Assembly: GCA_963747005.1 (NCBI GenBank)
Contig: CAVVDT010000009.1
Span: forward strand, 62,001-126,000
Source: CAVVDT01 sp963747005
GTDB taxonomy: Bacteria; Pseudomonadota; Alphaproteobacteria; Rhizobiales; Aestuariivirgaceae
DNA length: 64,000 nt
Direction: 5' to 3'
The notes under the pieces are model-generated. The model ran no database searches. It saw only the letters and a list, made by a program, of their open reading frames with translations, and was not told the DNA's origin. Positions 1 through 8,267 of the stretch are shown here, one piece after another (positions within the stretch are counted from its first letter, which is position 1; the number at the start of each line of letters is the position of its first letter). A program made the translations under genes and the position numbers.

Positions 1-528
1 CACCTGCATGTCATAGGTGGTGCGCGCCAGCTCGCTGGTGCGGCTACCGATGTTGCCCAGGCCGATGATGCCGAGTGTTTTGCCGTTCAGGTCGTCGCCC
101 ACGTAATCCAAGCGAGCCCAGTTCCTGTCTCTGCGCATCGCCCGATCGGACTGGATCAGTTGTTTCGACAGGACGATCATCATGCCAAAGGCATGGGTTG
201 CCACCGGTTCCCTGCCGCCGAGCCCGGCCTGGTTGACGATCATGACCCCGGCCTCGTTACAGGCGTTGAAGTCCATGCGGTCGCAACCGGAGCCCTGTGA
301 GGCGATAGCCAGGAGGTTCGGGCATCTGGAAACCAGCGTGCGGTCGCCGAGGAACGGTGGCACCGGCCACTGATATCCGTGCGCTGACTCGAGCGCCTCC
401 CAGATTTCGTTTTTTGGCTGATCGGGAAACAACCTGACGAGCTCTATCGAAGGCTCCCTTGCGAGGATTTCTTCAGCGATAGGATCCGCCCAGCGTTCGA
501 AGAATACCAATCGCTTCATGTTTGACAT
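1..528 (-). CDS. D-2-hydroxyacid dehydrogenase, N-terminal part (cut by left edge)
   Basis: NAD-dependent D-isomer-specific 2-hydroxyacid dehydrogenase, interconverting a 2-oxoacid and a D-2-hydroxyacid in the cytoplasm (family knowledge). Only 176 codons are in the window: reading from ATG at 528 the frame stays open to base 1 and reaches the Rossmann loop GLGNIGSR. A second in-frame ATG lies at 519. The protein is a clear paralogue of the complete enzyme at 3908-4969, sharing the segments HGYQWP, SQGSGCD and NQAGLGG at equal spacing. The catalytic Arg, Glu and His would lie beyond the edge and cannot be checked. It follows the hydrolase at 660-1466 on the same strand after 131 bp with no visible feature, so it may share the LysR-hydrolase transcript. 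Substrate unknown. Confidence 0.88.
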   Translation of the reverse strand, partial: MSNMKRLVFFERWADPIAEEILAREPSIELVRLFPDQPKNEIWEALESAHGYQWPVPPFLGDRTLVSRCPNLLAIASQGSGCDRMDFNACNEAGVMIVNQAGLGGREPVATHAFGMMIVLSKQLIQSDRAMRRDRNWARLDYVGDDLNGKTLGIIGLGNIGSRTSELARTTYDMQV

Positions 529-659
529 TTTGGCCTGCCGATGAAGAATTTCGTGATCGGGCACGCATCATCGCAACTCACCGGGCGGCCTCAAGCCGCA
601 CTTGTGCGCATCCGCCTCGGGAAGGATGCATAATCCGCGAAATGACCGGAAAGCTGTGA

Positions 660-1466
660 TCAATCACCAGTCAGAAACGCGGCGATGGCCACATTGAAGG
701 CCTCGGCGCGCTCATAAATCACCCAATGCCCGGATTGCGGAAAGGTAATGATCTGGACGTCGGGTCTGGCCAGTCTGCAGGTATGGATGCGTTCCTTCAG
801 CGTCTCGGGGCCGATCAGGCTATCGGCTTCGCCCCATGCCATCATCAGGCGCTCTGGCAGGTCCGGCAGCAGACCGGCAAGCCGGACACCGAGACTGATC
901 CGGCGGCTGTCGAAACGCGTATTGAGAACGTCTTCGATATGCAGCGTCACCGCTTCGGAATCCGGATCGGGCGGGTGATGGAGCATGACACGGCCAAGAT
1001 TGTAGGCCGCTGCGCCTCGCGACTCGGGCGACAGGGGGCTGGCCCTCGATATGGGTCGCATCTTGCCCAATCCGGCAGGCAGGGGCCCGAAGCCGCCTGG
1101 CGCCACAAGCACCACACGAACGACCAGCCCGGGCAGCCTTGCCGCGATCTCGGCAGCGCACAGGCCGCCGAAGGAAAAGCCGGCGAGATCAACTGGACCC
1201 TCCGCTTCGGCAAGCGTCCCCACTGCATCGACGAGATTGTCGATGTAGTCCTGTGTCGTTGCATGAGAGGGCGGTGAGGGCGACTGCCCGAAACCCGGAA
1301 GATCCAGTGCATAGACGGTCGAAATTCTCGCGAGCGCTCCGATATTCCTGATCCAGTGGTTAGCCGAACCGGTTCCCCCATGCAGCAAAACGAGCGCGTG
1401 ACCATCGCCGTCGCGATAACAGGTCACAGGGCCGAAAGGGCTCTCGATTTGGATGCGTTCAGGCAA
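660..1466 (-). CDS. alpha/beta-hydrolase, meta-cleavage-product hydrolase-like
   Basis: 268-residue alpha/beta-hydrolase fold protein. Seen: the oxyanion HGG segment near residue 30, the nucleophile elbow GFSFGG (Ser near residue 98), and a C-terminal GHWVIYE segment supplying the catalytic His. Length and layout match C-C bond hydrolases of aromatic meta-cleavage pathways and related esterases; the exact substrate cannot be read. The only possible start in the frame after the LysR stop is the TTG at 1466, with no strong ribosome site. It lies 51 bp downstream of the LysR gene on the same strand and upstream of the dehydrogenase at 1-528, suggesting co-transcription. Confidence 0.85.
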   Translation of the reverse strand: MPERIQIESPFGPVTCYRDGDGHALVLLHGGTGSANHWIRNIGALARISTVYALDLPGFGQSPSPPSHATTQDYIDNLVDAVGTLAEAEGPVDLAGFSFGGLCAAEIAARLPGLVVRVVLVAPGGFGPLPAGLGKMRPISRASPLSPESRGAAAYNLGRVMLHHPPDPDSEAVTLHIEDVLNTRFDSRRISLGVRLAGLLPDLPERLMMAWGEADSLIGPETLKERIHTCRLARPDVQIITFPQSGHWVIYERAEAFNVAIAAFLTGD

Positions 1467-1517
1467 GGTTGGAAGATCGCGGCGACCAAGCCAGGAATGA
1501 AGAGGAAACGCGGCCCA

Positions 1518-2441
1518 TCAGATCTCGCCCCGGTCGGGCTGGAATGCCATTCTGCTCTCGCTCACAGCATGACAAACGAAGTCCGTCGCCGCCTTGACGC
1601 GGGCGATTTCCCGGCTGTCTTCGTGCATCAGCAGGTAGAACGTCTGCTCGATCTGCACCTGATCCGGTAGGACGCACTGAAGATCCAGGTTGTTGGGAAT
1701 GAGGAATGACGGCAGCACCGCGATACCCACGCCCTGCGACGCGGCCTGCACCTGACCGAACCAGCTTGAGCAGCGAAACCGGGCCGACAGGCCTTCGCAG
1801 ATCTGGGGCAGAAAGTCGAGTTCACGCAGGAAGATGAACTCTTCCACATAGCCGATGAATTCGTGATTCGGCAGATCCTTGACGCTGCGGATGGGATCCC
1901 TCGATGTCAAATAGCTTGGCGATGCATAAAGTCTCATGTTGAAATTCGTGAGCTTGCGGCCAATCAGGCGCCCACGCGGCGGTAGCTCGAGGCTGATGGC
2001 GATGTCGGCTTCGCGGTTCGACAGGCTGAAGGGGCGGCTCATCGTCACCAGTTCAATGTCGAGGCCGGGGTGGGTGGCGCGCAATTGGCCTATGCGGGGG
2101 GCTAGGAACATGCTTCCAAAGCCGTCCGGGGCACCGATGCGCACTCGGCCGCTGAGATCGGAATTACCCCCGGCGATGTCGGATTCCGCCGAAAGGATGG
2201 TTCCTTCAACGGCGACGGCCGATGCCATCAGACGATCCGCCGCCGGAGTCGAGCTGTAGCCTGCCCGGCCGCGCTCGAACAGCTTGGTGTTCAGCGTGCG
2301 TTCGAGGTGGTCAATCCGCCGCGCCACCGTGGCATGGTCGACGCACAGCTGCCGGGCGGCGTGGGAGATCTGACCGGAGCGCATAACGGCGATAAAAAAC
2401 CGCAAGTCGTCCCAATCCACCTGTCTCGACGAGCTGCGCAT
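1518..2441 (-). CDS. LysR-family transcriptional regulator
   Basis: 307-residue LysR-type regulator. An N-terminal winged helix-turn-helix (about residues 8-66, with DDLRFFIAVMRSGQISHAAR and DHATVARRIDHLE) is followed by a periplasmic-binding-protein-like effector domain. The frame is open further upstream, but the LysR domain starts just after the ATG at 2441 and the extension is unlike the family, so 2441 is chosen. The gene diverges from the catabolic operon beginning at 2626. The 184 bp between contain a 15-bp palindrome with a T-N11-A core (2560-2574), the classical LysR-box form, so it probably controls that operon and possibly its own block. The effector is unknown. Confidence 0.9.
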   Translation of the reverse strand: MRSSSRQVDWDDLRFFIAVMRSGQISHAARQLCVDHATVARRIDHLERTLNTKLFERGRAGYSSTPAADRLMASAVAVEGTILSAESDIAGGNSDLSGRVRIGAPDGFGSMFLAPRIGQLRATHPGLDIELVTMSRPFSLSNREADIAISLELPPRGRLIGRKLTNFNMRLYASPSYLTSRDPIRSVKDLPNHEFIGYVEEFIFLRELDFLPQICEGLSARFRCSSWFGQVQAASQGVGIAVLPSFLIPNNLDLQCVLPDQVQIEQTFYLLMHEDSREIARVKAATDFVCHAVSESRMAFQPDRGEI

Positions 2442-2485
2442 TTTTGCACATCCGATACGCTTGGTTCTGTGTACCAATGCCACCC

Positions 2486-2497
2486 TACTCACGAGTA
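2486..2497. promoter_or_regulatory. palindrome TACTC-AC-GAGTA, candidate operator
   Basis: The sequence reads CTACTCACGAGTAG from 2485 to 2498, arms of 6 bp around a 2-bp spacer. The same arrangement occurs as a perfect 12-bp palindrome at 33176-33187 and, with mismatches, at 29994-30005, 30011-30022 and 29830-29841, all in control regions of this cluster. It is proposed as the operator of one regulator, most simply the TetR protein at 30056-30697; this link is inference. Confidence 0.5.
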
Positions 2498-2559
2498 GCC
2501 TCTTGACGAAGCTATAACACGCGGATTTGGCCGATTGCCAGTCTGCCACGGGATGTGGT

Positions 2560-2574
2560 GTGCCACATTGGCAC
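2560..2574. promoter_or_regulatory. LysR-type T-N11-A palindrome
   Basis: Perfect 6-bp arms GTGCCA and TGGCAC separated by CAT, containing T at 2561 and A at 2573 (T-N11-A). It lies 52 bp before the start of the operon at 2626 and in the divergent region of the LysR gene, exactly where a LysR protein would bind. Confidence 0.6.
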
Positions 2575-2625
2575 CGGCAATGATGATGCGTCGACCCGAT
2601 CGGCCGTCCGTCGACGGGAGGAATC

Positions 2626-3033
2626 ATGGAACGGTCAAGCTCTGCGGCGCAGGCCGCAGTCGAACGCGGCAAGGCTCACTTCATCGCCACACTCGGCAAG
2701 ATTCCCGAACCGATACGGGCGATGATGGAGCACGCGCCGGAGGCATTTGCAGGCTTTCTCACCTTCCGCGAGGCGATCTTTCGCACGCCCGAGACGGGTG
2801 GGCATTTTGACACCAAGATCAAGGAGCTGCTCTACGTCGTTCTCGATGTCGCGGCCGGCAACCTGGAAGGTGCCAAGCACCACGCTCACGCCGCGCATGA
2901 GGCGGGCCTGACCAGCGCTGAACTGGCAGAGGCTTGCATGCAGGTCATGCATGTCTTCGGCGTCACCAGTTGGGCACGTGCCGGCTACCAGACCGTTGAC
3001 TACCTCGCAGCGCTCGAGCGCGAGAAAAAGTAG
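2626..3033 (+). CDS. carboxymuconolactone decarboxylase (AhpD-like) family protein
   Basis: 135-residue all-helical protein of the CMD/AhpD family; first gene of the rightward operon, with GGGAGGAATC just before its ATG. Seen: a core segment KELLYVVLDVAAGNLEGAKH followed by HAHAAHEAGLTSAELAEA, the family's layout. It lacks the CxxC peroxidatic pair of AhpD, so it is not a peroxiredoxin partner; a decarboxylase or lactone-processing role, as for PcaC, is possible but unproven. Starting an operon of ring-cleavage-type enzymes fits a small catabolic enzyme. Confidence 0.85.
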   Translation: MERSSSAAQAAVERGKAHFIATLGKIPEPIRAMMEHAPEAFAGFLTFREAIFRTPETGGHFDTKIKELLYVVLDVAAGNLEGAKHHAHAAHEAGLTSAELAEACMQVMHVFGVTSWARAGYQTVDYLAALEREKK

Positions 3034-3070
3034 CGACTCCCAAATTCACGAAGCGCTGAAGGAACAGGGT

Positions 3071-3892
3071 ATGCGGTGGATGAGGTGCGGCCACGATGGT
3101 CTCGAAAGCTTTGGCATTGTCGAAGACGACCGGGTTCAACCGGTCGAGGGTTCGCCATTTGCGACCTATCGCAAGAAGGGCCAGCCCATCCCTCTCGCGC
3201 AGGTCGCGTACCTGCCGCCGGTTATCCCGCGCGTGTTCTACGCGGCGGGAATGAACTACGCCAACCACGTCGATGAGGCGGCCGAATACTTCAAGGGTGC
3301 GCTCAAGCTGCCGACCAAGCCCGACGTGGGCTACCGGGCTTCCAATGCTCTGACCGGTCACAACACTCCAATCGTCGTTCCCTCCGACTCTCCGGGCCCG
3401 GTTCAATACGAGGCCGAACTGGTCGCCGTGGTTTCGCGGCTGATCGATCACCCCCTCAGCGAGGATGAGGCCTTGTCCTATATCCTCGGCTACACCATCG
3501 GCAACGATGTGAGCGAGCGCACCTGGCAAGGCGAGGACCGAACCCTCTGGCGCTCGAAAAACACCCAGACATTCAAGCCCATGGGCCCCTGGATCGAGAC
3601 CGAGGTCGACCTACCCTCGATGGTGACCGAAGTGCGCATCAACGGCGAGGCCCGTTCGCGCTTTGCCACCAACAACATGATCCACGGCGTGGCGCTCTAT
3701 GTGAGCACCATGAGCAAGTATCTGACGATCTACCCCGGTGATATCATCTGGATGGGGACCGAGGCTCCCGTGCACGACATTCATCCCGGTGATGTCGTGG
3801 ATATCGAGATCGCGGGCATCGGCACGCTTCGCAATCCGGTGGAGCGCCAGGGTGAAGACGGCGCTGGCAAGGGCGCTTCGAGGAGAGGCTGA
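3071..3892 (+). CDS. fumarylacetoacetate hydrolase family protein
   Basis: 273-residue FAH-superfamily enzyme, cleaving or isomerising oxo-acids made by aromatic ring fission (fumarylpyruvate hydrolase, HpcE/HpaG and 2-oxo-3-deoxy-sugar-acid relatives). Seen: FYAAGMNYANHVDEA, the metal-binding YEAEL pair of glutamates, GYTIGNDVSER with the metal Asp, and KPMGPWI. The frame is open upstream into the CMD gene, but the family alignment begins near ATG 3071, which has an AAGGAA ribosome site 6-9 bp before it, so 3071 is chosen. Just downstream of the CMD-like gene and 15 bp before the dehydrogenase. Confidence 0.88.
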   Translation: MRWMRCGHDGLESFGIVEDDRVQPVEGSPFATYRKKGQPIPLAQVAYLPPVIPRVFYAAGMNYANHVDEAAEYFKGALKLPTKPDVGYRASNALTGHNTPIVVPSDSPGPVQYEAELVAVVSRLIDHPLSEDEALSYILGYTIGNDVSERTWQGEDRTLWRSKNTQTFKPMGPWIETEVDLPSMVTEVRINGEARSRFATNNMIHGVALYVSTMSKYLTIYPGDIIWMGTEAPVHDIHPGDVVDIEIAGIGTLRNPVERQGEDGAGKGASRRG

Positions 3893-3907
3893 GCGCTGGG
3901 TGGCGAC

Positions 3908-4969
3908 TTGAACCGCAACAAACTGGTATATTTTGACCGATGGGCCGACCAGATCGCGGTGGATATTCTATCCGTCCGACCCGAGATCGAGCTCTGCCGG
4001 GTCGAGCACAGCGATATCCCCGAAAACATCTGGTCGAACCTGTCTGCGGCACACGGATACCAGTGGCCGCGGCCGCCCTACGTCGGCTCGGCGGGATTGA
4101 TTGCCCGTTGCCCGCAGCTTCTCGCAATGTCCTCGCAGGGCTCGGGCTGTGATGTCATGGACATCGATGCTTGCACCGAGGCCGGTATTCTCGTCGTGAA
4201 CCAGGCAGGTCTCGGCGGCCGTGATGCCGCGGCCGTCTACACCATCGGCGTGATGATCAGCCTGTTGCGCAATATCGCCCGAGCCGACAAGGCGCTGCGT
4301 AGCGACCGGGATTGGGACCGGCTTGACTTCAAGGGCGGCGATCTCTTCGGCATGACTCTCGGCATCATCGGCTTCGGTCAGATCGGCCGTCGCATCGGTG
4401 AAATATGCCACAATGCCTTTGCCATGAGGATACTGGCCTGCGATCCGCGGCGTCCGCCGCAAGAGATTGCGCAATCGTGCGCCACCAAGGTGACGCTTCA
4501 GGAACTCCTCGTCCAGTCGGATTTCGTCTCGCTCAACTGCCCTCTAAACGCGGAATCCCGCAACCTCATGGCCGCCGACCAATTCGAGGCCATGAAGCCC
4601 GGTGCCTTCTTCATTGCCACCTCCAGGGGCGGCACGTATGACGAGGTCGCCCTCGCGGATGCCCTGCGGGCCGGTCGGCTTTCCGGCGCGGGCGTGGACG
4701 TCTGGGAAGTCGAACCGCCGTCCGTCGATCATCCGCTGCTGCAGTTCGACAATGTCATCGCCACCCCGCATATGGCTGCCCTGACCGACGGCGCCTATCG
4801 CACGATCGCCGAGGGCGCGGCGCTGCAATGGATCGAGATCTTTGCTGGCAACTATCCCCCACGGCTGGTCAACAAGGAAGTCTGGCCACGATATGCCGAA
4901 CGCTTCCGATCGATCACGGGACGTCCGGTGGCCGCACAAGCGGACACCCCAACTGCAAGGACCGGGTAA
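3908..4969 (+). CDS. D-2-hydroxyacid dehydrogenase (NAD-binding)
   Basis: 353-residue complete D-isomer-specific 2-hydroxyacid dehydrogenase. Seen: dinucleotide loop GFGQIGRRIG, substrate and catalytic Arg in ATSRGGTYDE, catalytic Glu in GVDVWEVEPP, and catalytic His in ATPHMAAL, so it should be active. The best start is TTG 3908, giving the same N-terminus as its paralogue at 1-528. It ends 1 bp before the start of the malate/lactate dehydrogenase-like gene. Two divergent paralogues about 3 kb apart suggest an ancient local duplication. Substrate unknown; a 2-oxoacid released by the neighbouring hydrolases is likely. Confidence 0.9.
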   Translation: MNRNKLVYFDRWADQIAVDILSVRPEIELCRVEHSDIPENIWSNLSAAHGYQWPRPPYVGSAGLIARCPQLLAMSSQGSGCDVMDIDACTEAGILVVNQAGLGGRDAAAVYTIGVMISLLRNIARADKALRSDRDWDRLDFKGGDLFGMTLGIIGFGQIGRRIGEICHNAFAMRILACDPRRPPQEIAQSCATKVTLQELLVQSDFVSLNCPLNAESRNLMAADQFEAMKPGAFFIATSRGGTYDEVALADALRAGRLSGAGVDVWEVEPPSVDHPLLQFDNVIATPHMAALTDGAYRTIAEGAALQWIEIFAGNYPPRLVNKEVWPRYAERFRSITGRPVAAQADTPTARTG

Positions 4970-4970
4970 A

Positions 4971-6032
4971 ATGAGAAGATTTGCGCCAAAAGTGCTTGAA
5001 GCGATCGCAGTAGAGATCCTGCAGGCCGCGGGCAGTGAGCAGGACGAGGCACGGATCGTCGCCGAACACCTCGTCGAATCCAACCTCAAGGGCCACGACA
5101 GCCACGGCATCGGCATGATCCCGCAATACGTCGTCAGGGTCGCGCAGGGCTCGCTCGTTCCCAACCAGCGCGGCCGCGTGGTGAGCGACGCCGGGCCGGT
5201 GCTCGTCTACGACGCGCAAAGAGGCTACGGGCAGGTGACCGCCCGGATCGCCACGCAGATGGGAATCGAGAAGGCCCGCGCCCACGGTGTGGCGATGATT
5301 GGCTTGCGCGACAGCCACCACATCGGACGAATCGGAACCTATGGCGAAATGTGCGCGGACGTGGGCTTCGTCGCGTTCCAATATGTAAACGGTACGGGGC
5401 ACCCGCCGCGCGTGGTGCCTGACCGCGGCCGCGAAGCCCGCCTCGCCACCAACCCGATGTGCATCGCCATTCCCGGGACCGCCAGGACGCCGGCCTTCAT
5501 CCTCGACATGGCGACCACCAAGGTCGCCATGGGCAAGATCCGGGTGGCGCGCAACAAGAAGGAGAAGGTGTCGCTCGGGTGGATTCTCGATCCTGCCGGA
5601 AATCCATCGACTGATCCCGAGGTGATGTACGCCAACCCGCCCGGCGCCATGCTGCCGCTAGCGGAATACAAGGGCTATGGCCTGTCGCTGGCCTGTGAAA
5701 TCCTGGCCGGTGTGATCGCCGGCGGTACTTCCATCCAGCCGGGCAACGAGCAGGACGGCGGCCTGGTCAACAGCATGTTCATGCTGATCGTCGATCCGGA
5801 ACGTTGTACCGATCGCACATGGATGGATAGCGAGCTTGATCAGCTCATCGACTATGTGACGTCATCGGCCCCCGTAGACCTTGCCAATCCGGTTCTGATA
5901 GCCGGTGACCCCGAGCGCGCATCCAAGCGCGAACGACTGCAAAACGGCATCCCTCTCGACGACCAAACAATTGCCGAGCTCGCCAAGGCGGGCGCCAGCG
6001 TCGGAACGACGGTCGAAGCACTGAAGCAATAA
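4971..6032 (+). CDS. malate/L-lactate dehydrogenase family (Ldh2) oxidoreductase
   Basis: 353-residue NAD(P)-dependent oxidoreductase of the Ldh2 family (L-sulfolactate, ureidoglycolate and malate dehydrogenases), structurally unrelated to classical LDH. Seen: the conserved HDSHGIG segment near residue 45, RDSHHIGRIGTYGE, ATNPMCIAIPG, DMATTKVAMGKI and KGYGLSLACEILAGVI. The frame is open upstream, but all family homology begins at ATG 4971, which follows the previous stop by 1 bp. Together with 3908-4969 it gives the operon two unrelated 2-hydroxyacid dehydrogenases, probably of opposite stereochemistry, which could racemise or funnel a 2-hydroxyacid intermediate (inference). Confidence 0.9.
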   Translation: MRRFAPKVLEAIAVEILQAAGSEQDEARIVAEHLVESNLKGHDSHGIGMIPQYVVRVAQGSLVPNQRGRVVSDAGPVLVYDAQRGYGQVTARIATQMGIEKARAHGVAMIGLRDSHHIGRIGTYGEMCADVGFVAFQYVNGTGHPPRVVPDRGREARLATNPMCIAIPGTARTPAFILDMATTKVAMGKIRVARNKKEKVSLGWILDPAGNPSTDPEVMYANPPGAMLPLAEYKGYGLSLACEILAGVIAGGTSIQPGNEQDGGLVNSMFMLIVDPERCTDRTWMDSELDQLIDYVTSSAPVDLANPVLIAGDPERASKRERLQNGIPLDDQTIAELAKAGASVGTTVEALKQ

Positions 6033-6034
6033 CC

Positions 6035-6883
6035 ATGTACGAGCTAGTAAAGCGATGTCTGCCTTCCCGGCCGGTCAGCGCGCCGATTGCAGAGGCATGT
6101 GATTGCCACATGCACATTGTGGGTCCCTTCAGCGACTTTCCGCTCCAGCCCAAACGCTCTTACACGCCGCCCGAAGAGACTCTCGAGGACTATCGCGCGA
6201 TGGCCGCCGTCGTTGGCATCGAGCGCTGCGTGATCGTTCAGCCGAGTTGCTACGGCTTCGACAACCGCTGCACCCTCGCCGCGGTCAAGTGCATGGCCGG
6301 TCGGGCCCGCGCGGTGATGGTCTTCGATCCCGCGACGACGACGTGCGACGAGATTGCGGAGATGAATGCGGGCGGTGCATGCGCTCTGCGCATTCAGCTC
6401 GTCTCGGCCGGCGGACTCGACCTGCGGCTTCTCGAAACTGCGATCAGCAAAATCGTGGATTTCGGCTGGCATTTCGAGATTTGCCTCGATGCAAGGCAGA
6501 TCCCCGATCTTGAGAACAGGCTTCGGGCCCTTCCCGTGCCCATTGTCTTCGATCACATGGCGCACATGGATGCTCAAAGCCGCGAGAGTGAGGCGGGCTT
6601 CGAGATCCTGCTAGACCTCCTGGGCTCCGGAAATGCGTGGGTAAAGTTGTCGAACGGCTTCTTTGCCCCGTCGGCGGCTCGGGCTCGGGCGCTCATCGCG
6701 GCCAATCCCGAACGGGTGCTCTGGGGCACGGACTGGCCGCATCTCGGTTTCAGGACGCAACCGCCGGATGACGGACAGCTGTTCGACCTTCTCAGCCAAT
6801 GGGCCCCTGACGCCGCGCTTCGCCAGAGCATCCTCGTCACCAACCCGACTGCGCTTTACTTCAGGAAACACCGGCATGACTGA
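6035..6883 (+). CDS. amidohydrolase family, 2-pyrone-4,6-dicarboxylate hydrolase (LigI)-like, copy 1
   Basis: 282-residue TIM-barrel hydrolase of the amidohydrolase_2 group, closest in pattern to LigI lactonases that open 2-pyrone-4,6-dicarboxylate. Seen: CDCHMHIVGP after strand 1 (HxH), VIQPSCYGFDN, VFDHMAHMD and the barrel-end catalytic Asp in WGTDWPHLG. Starts 3 bp after the previous stop and overlaps the next gene by 8 bp. The downstream gene is a paralogue, so the pair arose by tandem duplication and could form a heteromer or act on two successive lactones. Exact lactone unknown. Confidence 0.87.
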   Translation: MYELVKRCLPSRPVSAPIAEACDCHMHIVGPFSDFPLQPKRSYTPPEETLEDYRAMAAVVGIERCVIVQPSCYGFDNRCTLAAVKCMAGRARAVMVFDPATTTCDEIAEMNAGGACALRIQLVSAGGLDLRLLETAISKIVDFGWHFEICLDARQIPDLENRLRALPVPIVFDHMAHMDAQSRESEAGFEILLDLLGSGNAWVKLSNGFFAPSAARARALIAANPERVLWGTDWPHLGFRTQPPDDGQLFDLLSQWAPDAALRQSILVTNPTALYFRKHRHD

Positions 6884-7769
6884 CTTATTGGAATCCGTAG
6901 GCCAATGCCTGCCGCCCAAGCCGGTGACGCGGCCCGAACGGCTCGTGATGCCTGCCGAGGCATGGGACTGCCACTTCCACGTCATCGGCCTGCCACCAGA
7001 CTATCCGCTTGTCGAACCTCGGCACTACACGCCGCATGAGATCACGCCGGCAGCGGCGATATCGGTATTCGACAGCGTCGGCATCCGCTACGGCACGGCG
7101 GTCCAGGTAAGTGTTCACGGCACCGACAACCGCAGGCTGCTTGGGGCCCTCAAGGCCTATCCCACCCGCCTCAAGGGCGTGGCCGTCATCGATACCGACG
7201 CCAGCGATCGTGCGCTTGCCGAGCTCAAGGCGGCAGGTGTGGTGGGCCTGCGGCTCCTGGACATGAAGGGCGGCGTCGGCGTCAGTCGGCTGGAAGCACT
7301 GGCCAGACGATGCCGGGAGATGGGATGGCATATCCAGCTTTGTCTCCACGGCAGCGCCTATCCCAACCTCGTCGACCGCCTGTGCGCCCTGCCGGTTCCA
7401 ATCGTCATCGATCACATGGGCTGGTTCGTGCCGGGCGAAGGCGTCGACGGCGCAGGCTTCCAGGCGGTCATGCACCTGTTGCGCAATGCAGACTGCTGGG
7501 TGAAGCTTTCCGGGCCGTTCAGGCTCTCGGCCGGCGGACCGCCCTATGCCGATGTGTTTGCCTTCGTGCAGCGGCTGATCGAAGCAGCGCCCGACCGCCT
7601 CGTGTGGGGAAGCGACTGGCCTCATGTCGGCATCACCCAGCCCGAGAAGATGCCGCAATATGGCGACCTTCTCGATTTCGTCGCCGCGGCAGTTCCCGAC
7701 ACGGACATGCAGCGCCGCATATTCTGCGCCAATCCAGCCCGACTTTACGGGTTGCCGAAGAGGAATTGA
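6876..7769 (+). CDS. amidohydrolase family, LigI-like, copy 2
   Basis: 297-residue paralogue of the preceding gene. Seen: WDCHFHVIGLP (HxH), a conserved VQVSVHGTDNRR segment, VIDHMGWFVP and WGSDWPHVG with the catalytic Asp. The ATG at 6876 overlaps the previous stop by 8 bp (translational coupling); a much longer open frame upstream is antisense-like coding in another frame and was not used. Family knowledge predicts hydrolysis of a lactone or cyclic carboxylate; keeping both copies suggests distinct substrates. Confidence 0.87.
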   Translation: MTDLLESVGQCLPPKPVTRPERLVMPAEAWDCHFHVIGLPPDYPLVEPRHYTPHEITPAAAISVFDSVGIRYGTAVQVSVHGTDNRRLLGALKAYPTRLKGVAVIDTDASDRALAELKAAGVVGLRLLDMKGGVGVSRLEALARRCREMGWHIQLCLHGSAYPNLVDRLCALPVPIVIDHMGWFVPGEGVDGAGFQAVMHLLRNADCWVKLSGPFRLSAGGPPYADVFAFVQRLIEAAPDRLVWGSDWPHVGITQPEKMPQYGDLLDFVAAAVPDTDMQRRIFCANPARLYGLPKRN

Positions 7770-7781
7770 AGGGCGTAAGCC

Positions 7782-8267
7782 ATGGCCGAGCCGACAAAAG
7801 AGGCAAAGCTTGCGGGTGCTGGCTTCGTCTTCGAGGACCAGCCCGTGGGATTGCGGTTCCGTACCGTGGGGCGCACGGTCACCGAGACCGACATCACCAA
7901 TTTCGTCTCTGTGACCGGGATGCTCGAGGTGCTGTTCACCAATGTCGAGCACCTAAAGGCGCAATCCCTGCTGGGCGGCCGGCCGGCACCGGCCGCATTG
8001 GTGTTCGCCTTTGCCGAGGGTCTCGTGATCCAGGCATCGCTGCAGACTGTCGGACTGGCCTTCCTCGGCATGGACCTGAAGGTACTAGCACCGGTCGTGG
8101 CGGGCGATACCATCCATGTCGAGGTTACGGTGACAGAAGCACGGCTCACCAGCAAGCCGGGCCGCGGCCTCGTGAGGACCGACAATCTCGTCAAGAACCA
8201 TCGCGGCGATACGGTGTTGCACTATACGCCGCTGCGAATGATAAGAACCGGCAATGGCAGCTCCTGA
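7782..8267 (+). CDS. MaoC-like hotdog-fold protein
   Basis: 161-residue single-domain hotdog protein of the MaoC/(R)-enoyl-CoA hydratase group. Seen: a YxF-type start region, TDITNFVSVTGMLEVLFTN, GRPAPAALVFAFAEGL, and GDTIHVEVTVTEAR followed by a VKNHRGDTVLHYTPLRMI strand. Members hydrate enoyl-CoA thioesters or are non-catalytic subunits; here the usual hydratase Asp-His pair (DxNPxH) is replaced by TGMLEVLFTN, so catalysis is doubtful. It overlaps the acyl-CoA dehydrogenase start by 14 bp, placing it in the CoA-thioester part of the operon. Confidence 0.78.
   Translation: MAEPTKEAKLAGAGFVFEDQPVGLRFRTVGRTVTETDITNFVSVTGMLEVLFTNVEHLKAQSLLGGRPAPAALVFAFAEGLVIQASLQTVGLAFLGMDLKVLAPVVAGDTIHVEVTVTEARLTSKPGRGLVRTDNLVKNHRGDTVLHYTPLRMIRTGNGSS

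Noticed and set aside
2442..2672. N-terminal extension of the LysR gene to 2672
   Set aside because: The extra 77 residues are rich in His, Cys and Ser, unlike LysR proteins, and would cover the divergent promoter region with both palindromes and the start of the operon at 2626.
2951..3070. Longer start for the FAH-family gene
   Set aside because: The extension overlaps the CMD gene in another frame; ATG 3071 has a good ribosome site and begins the family homology.
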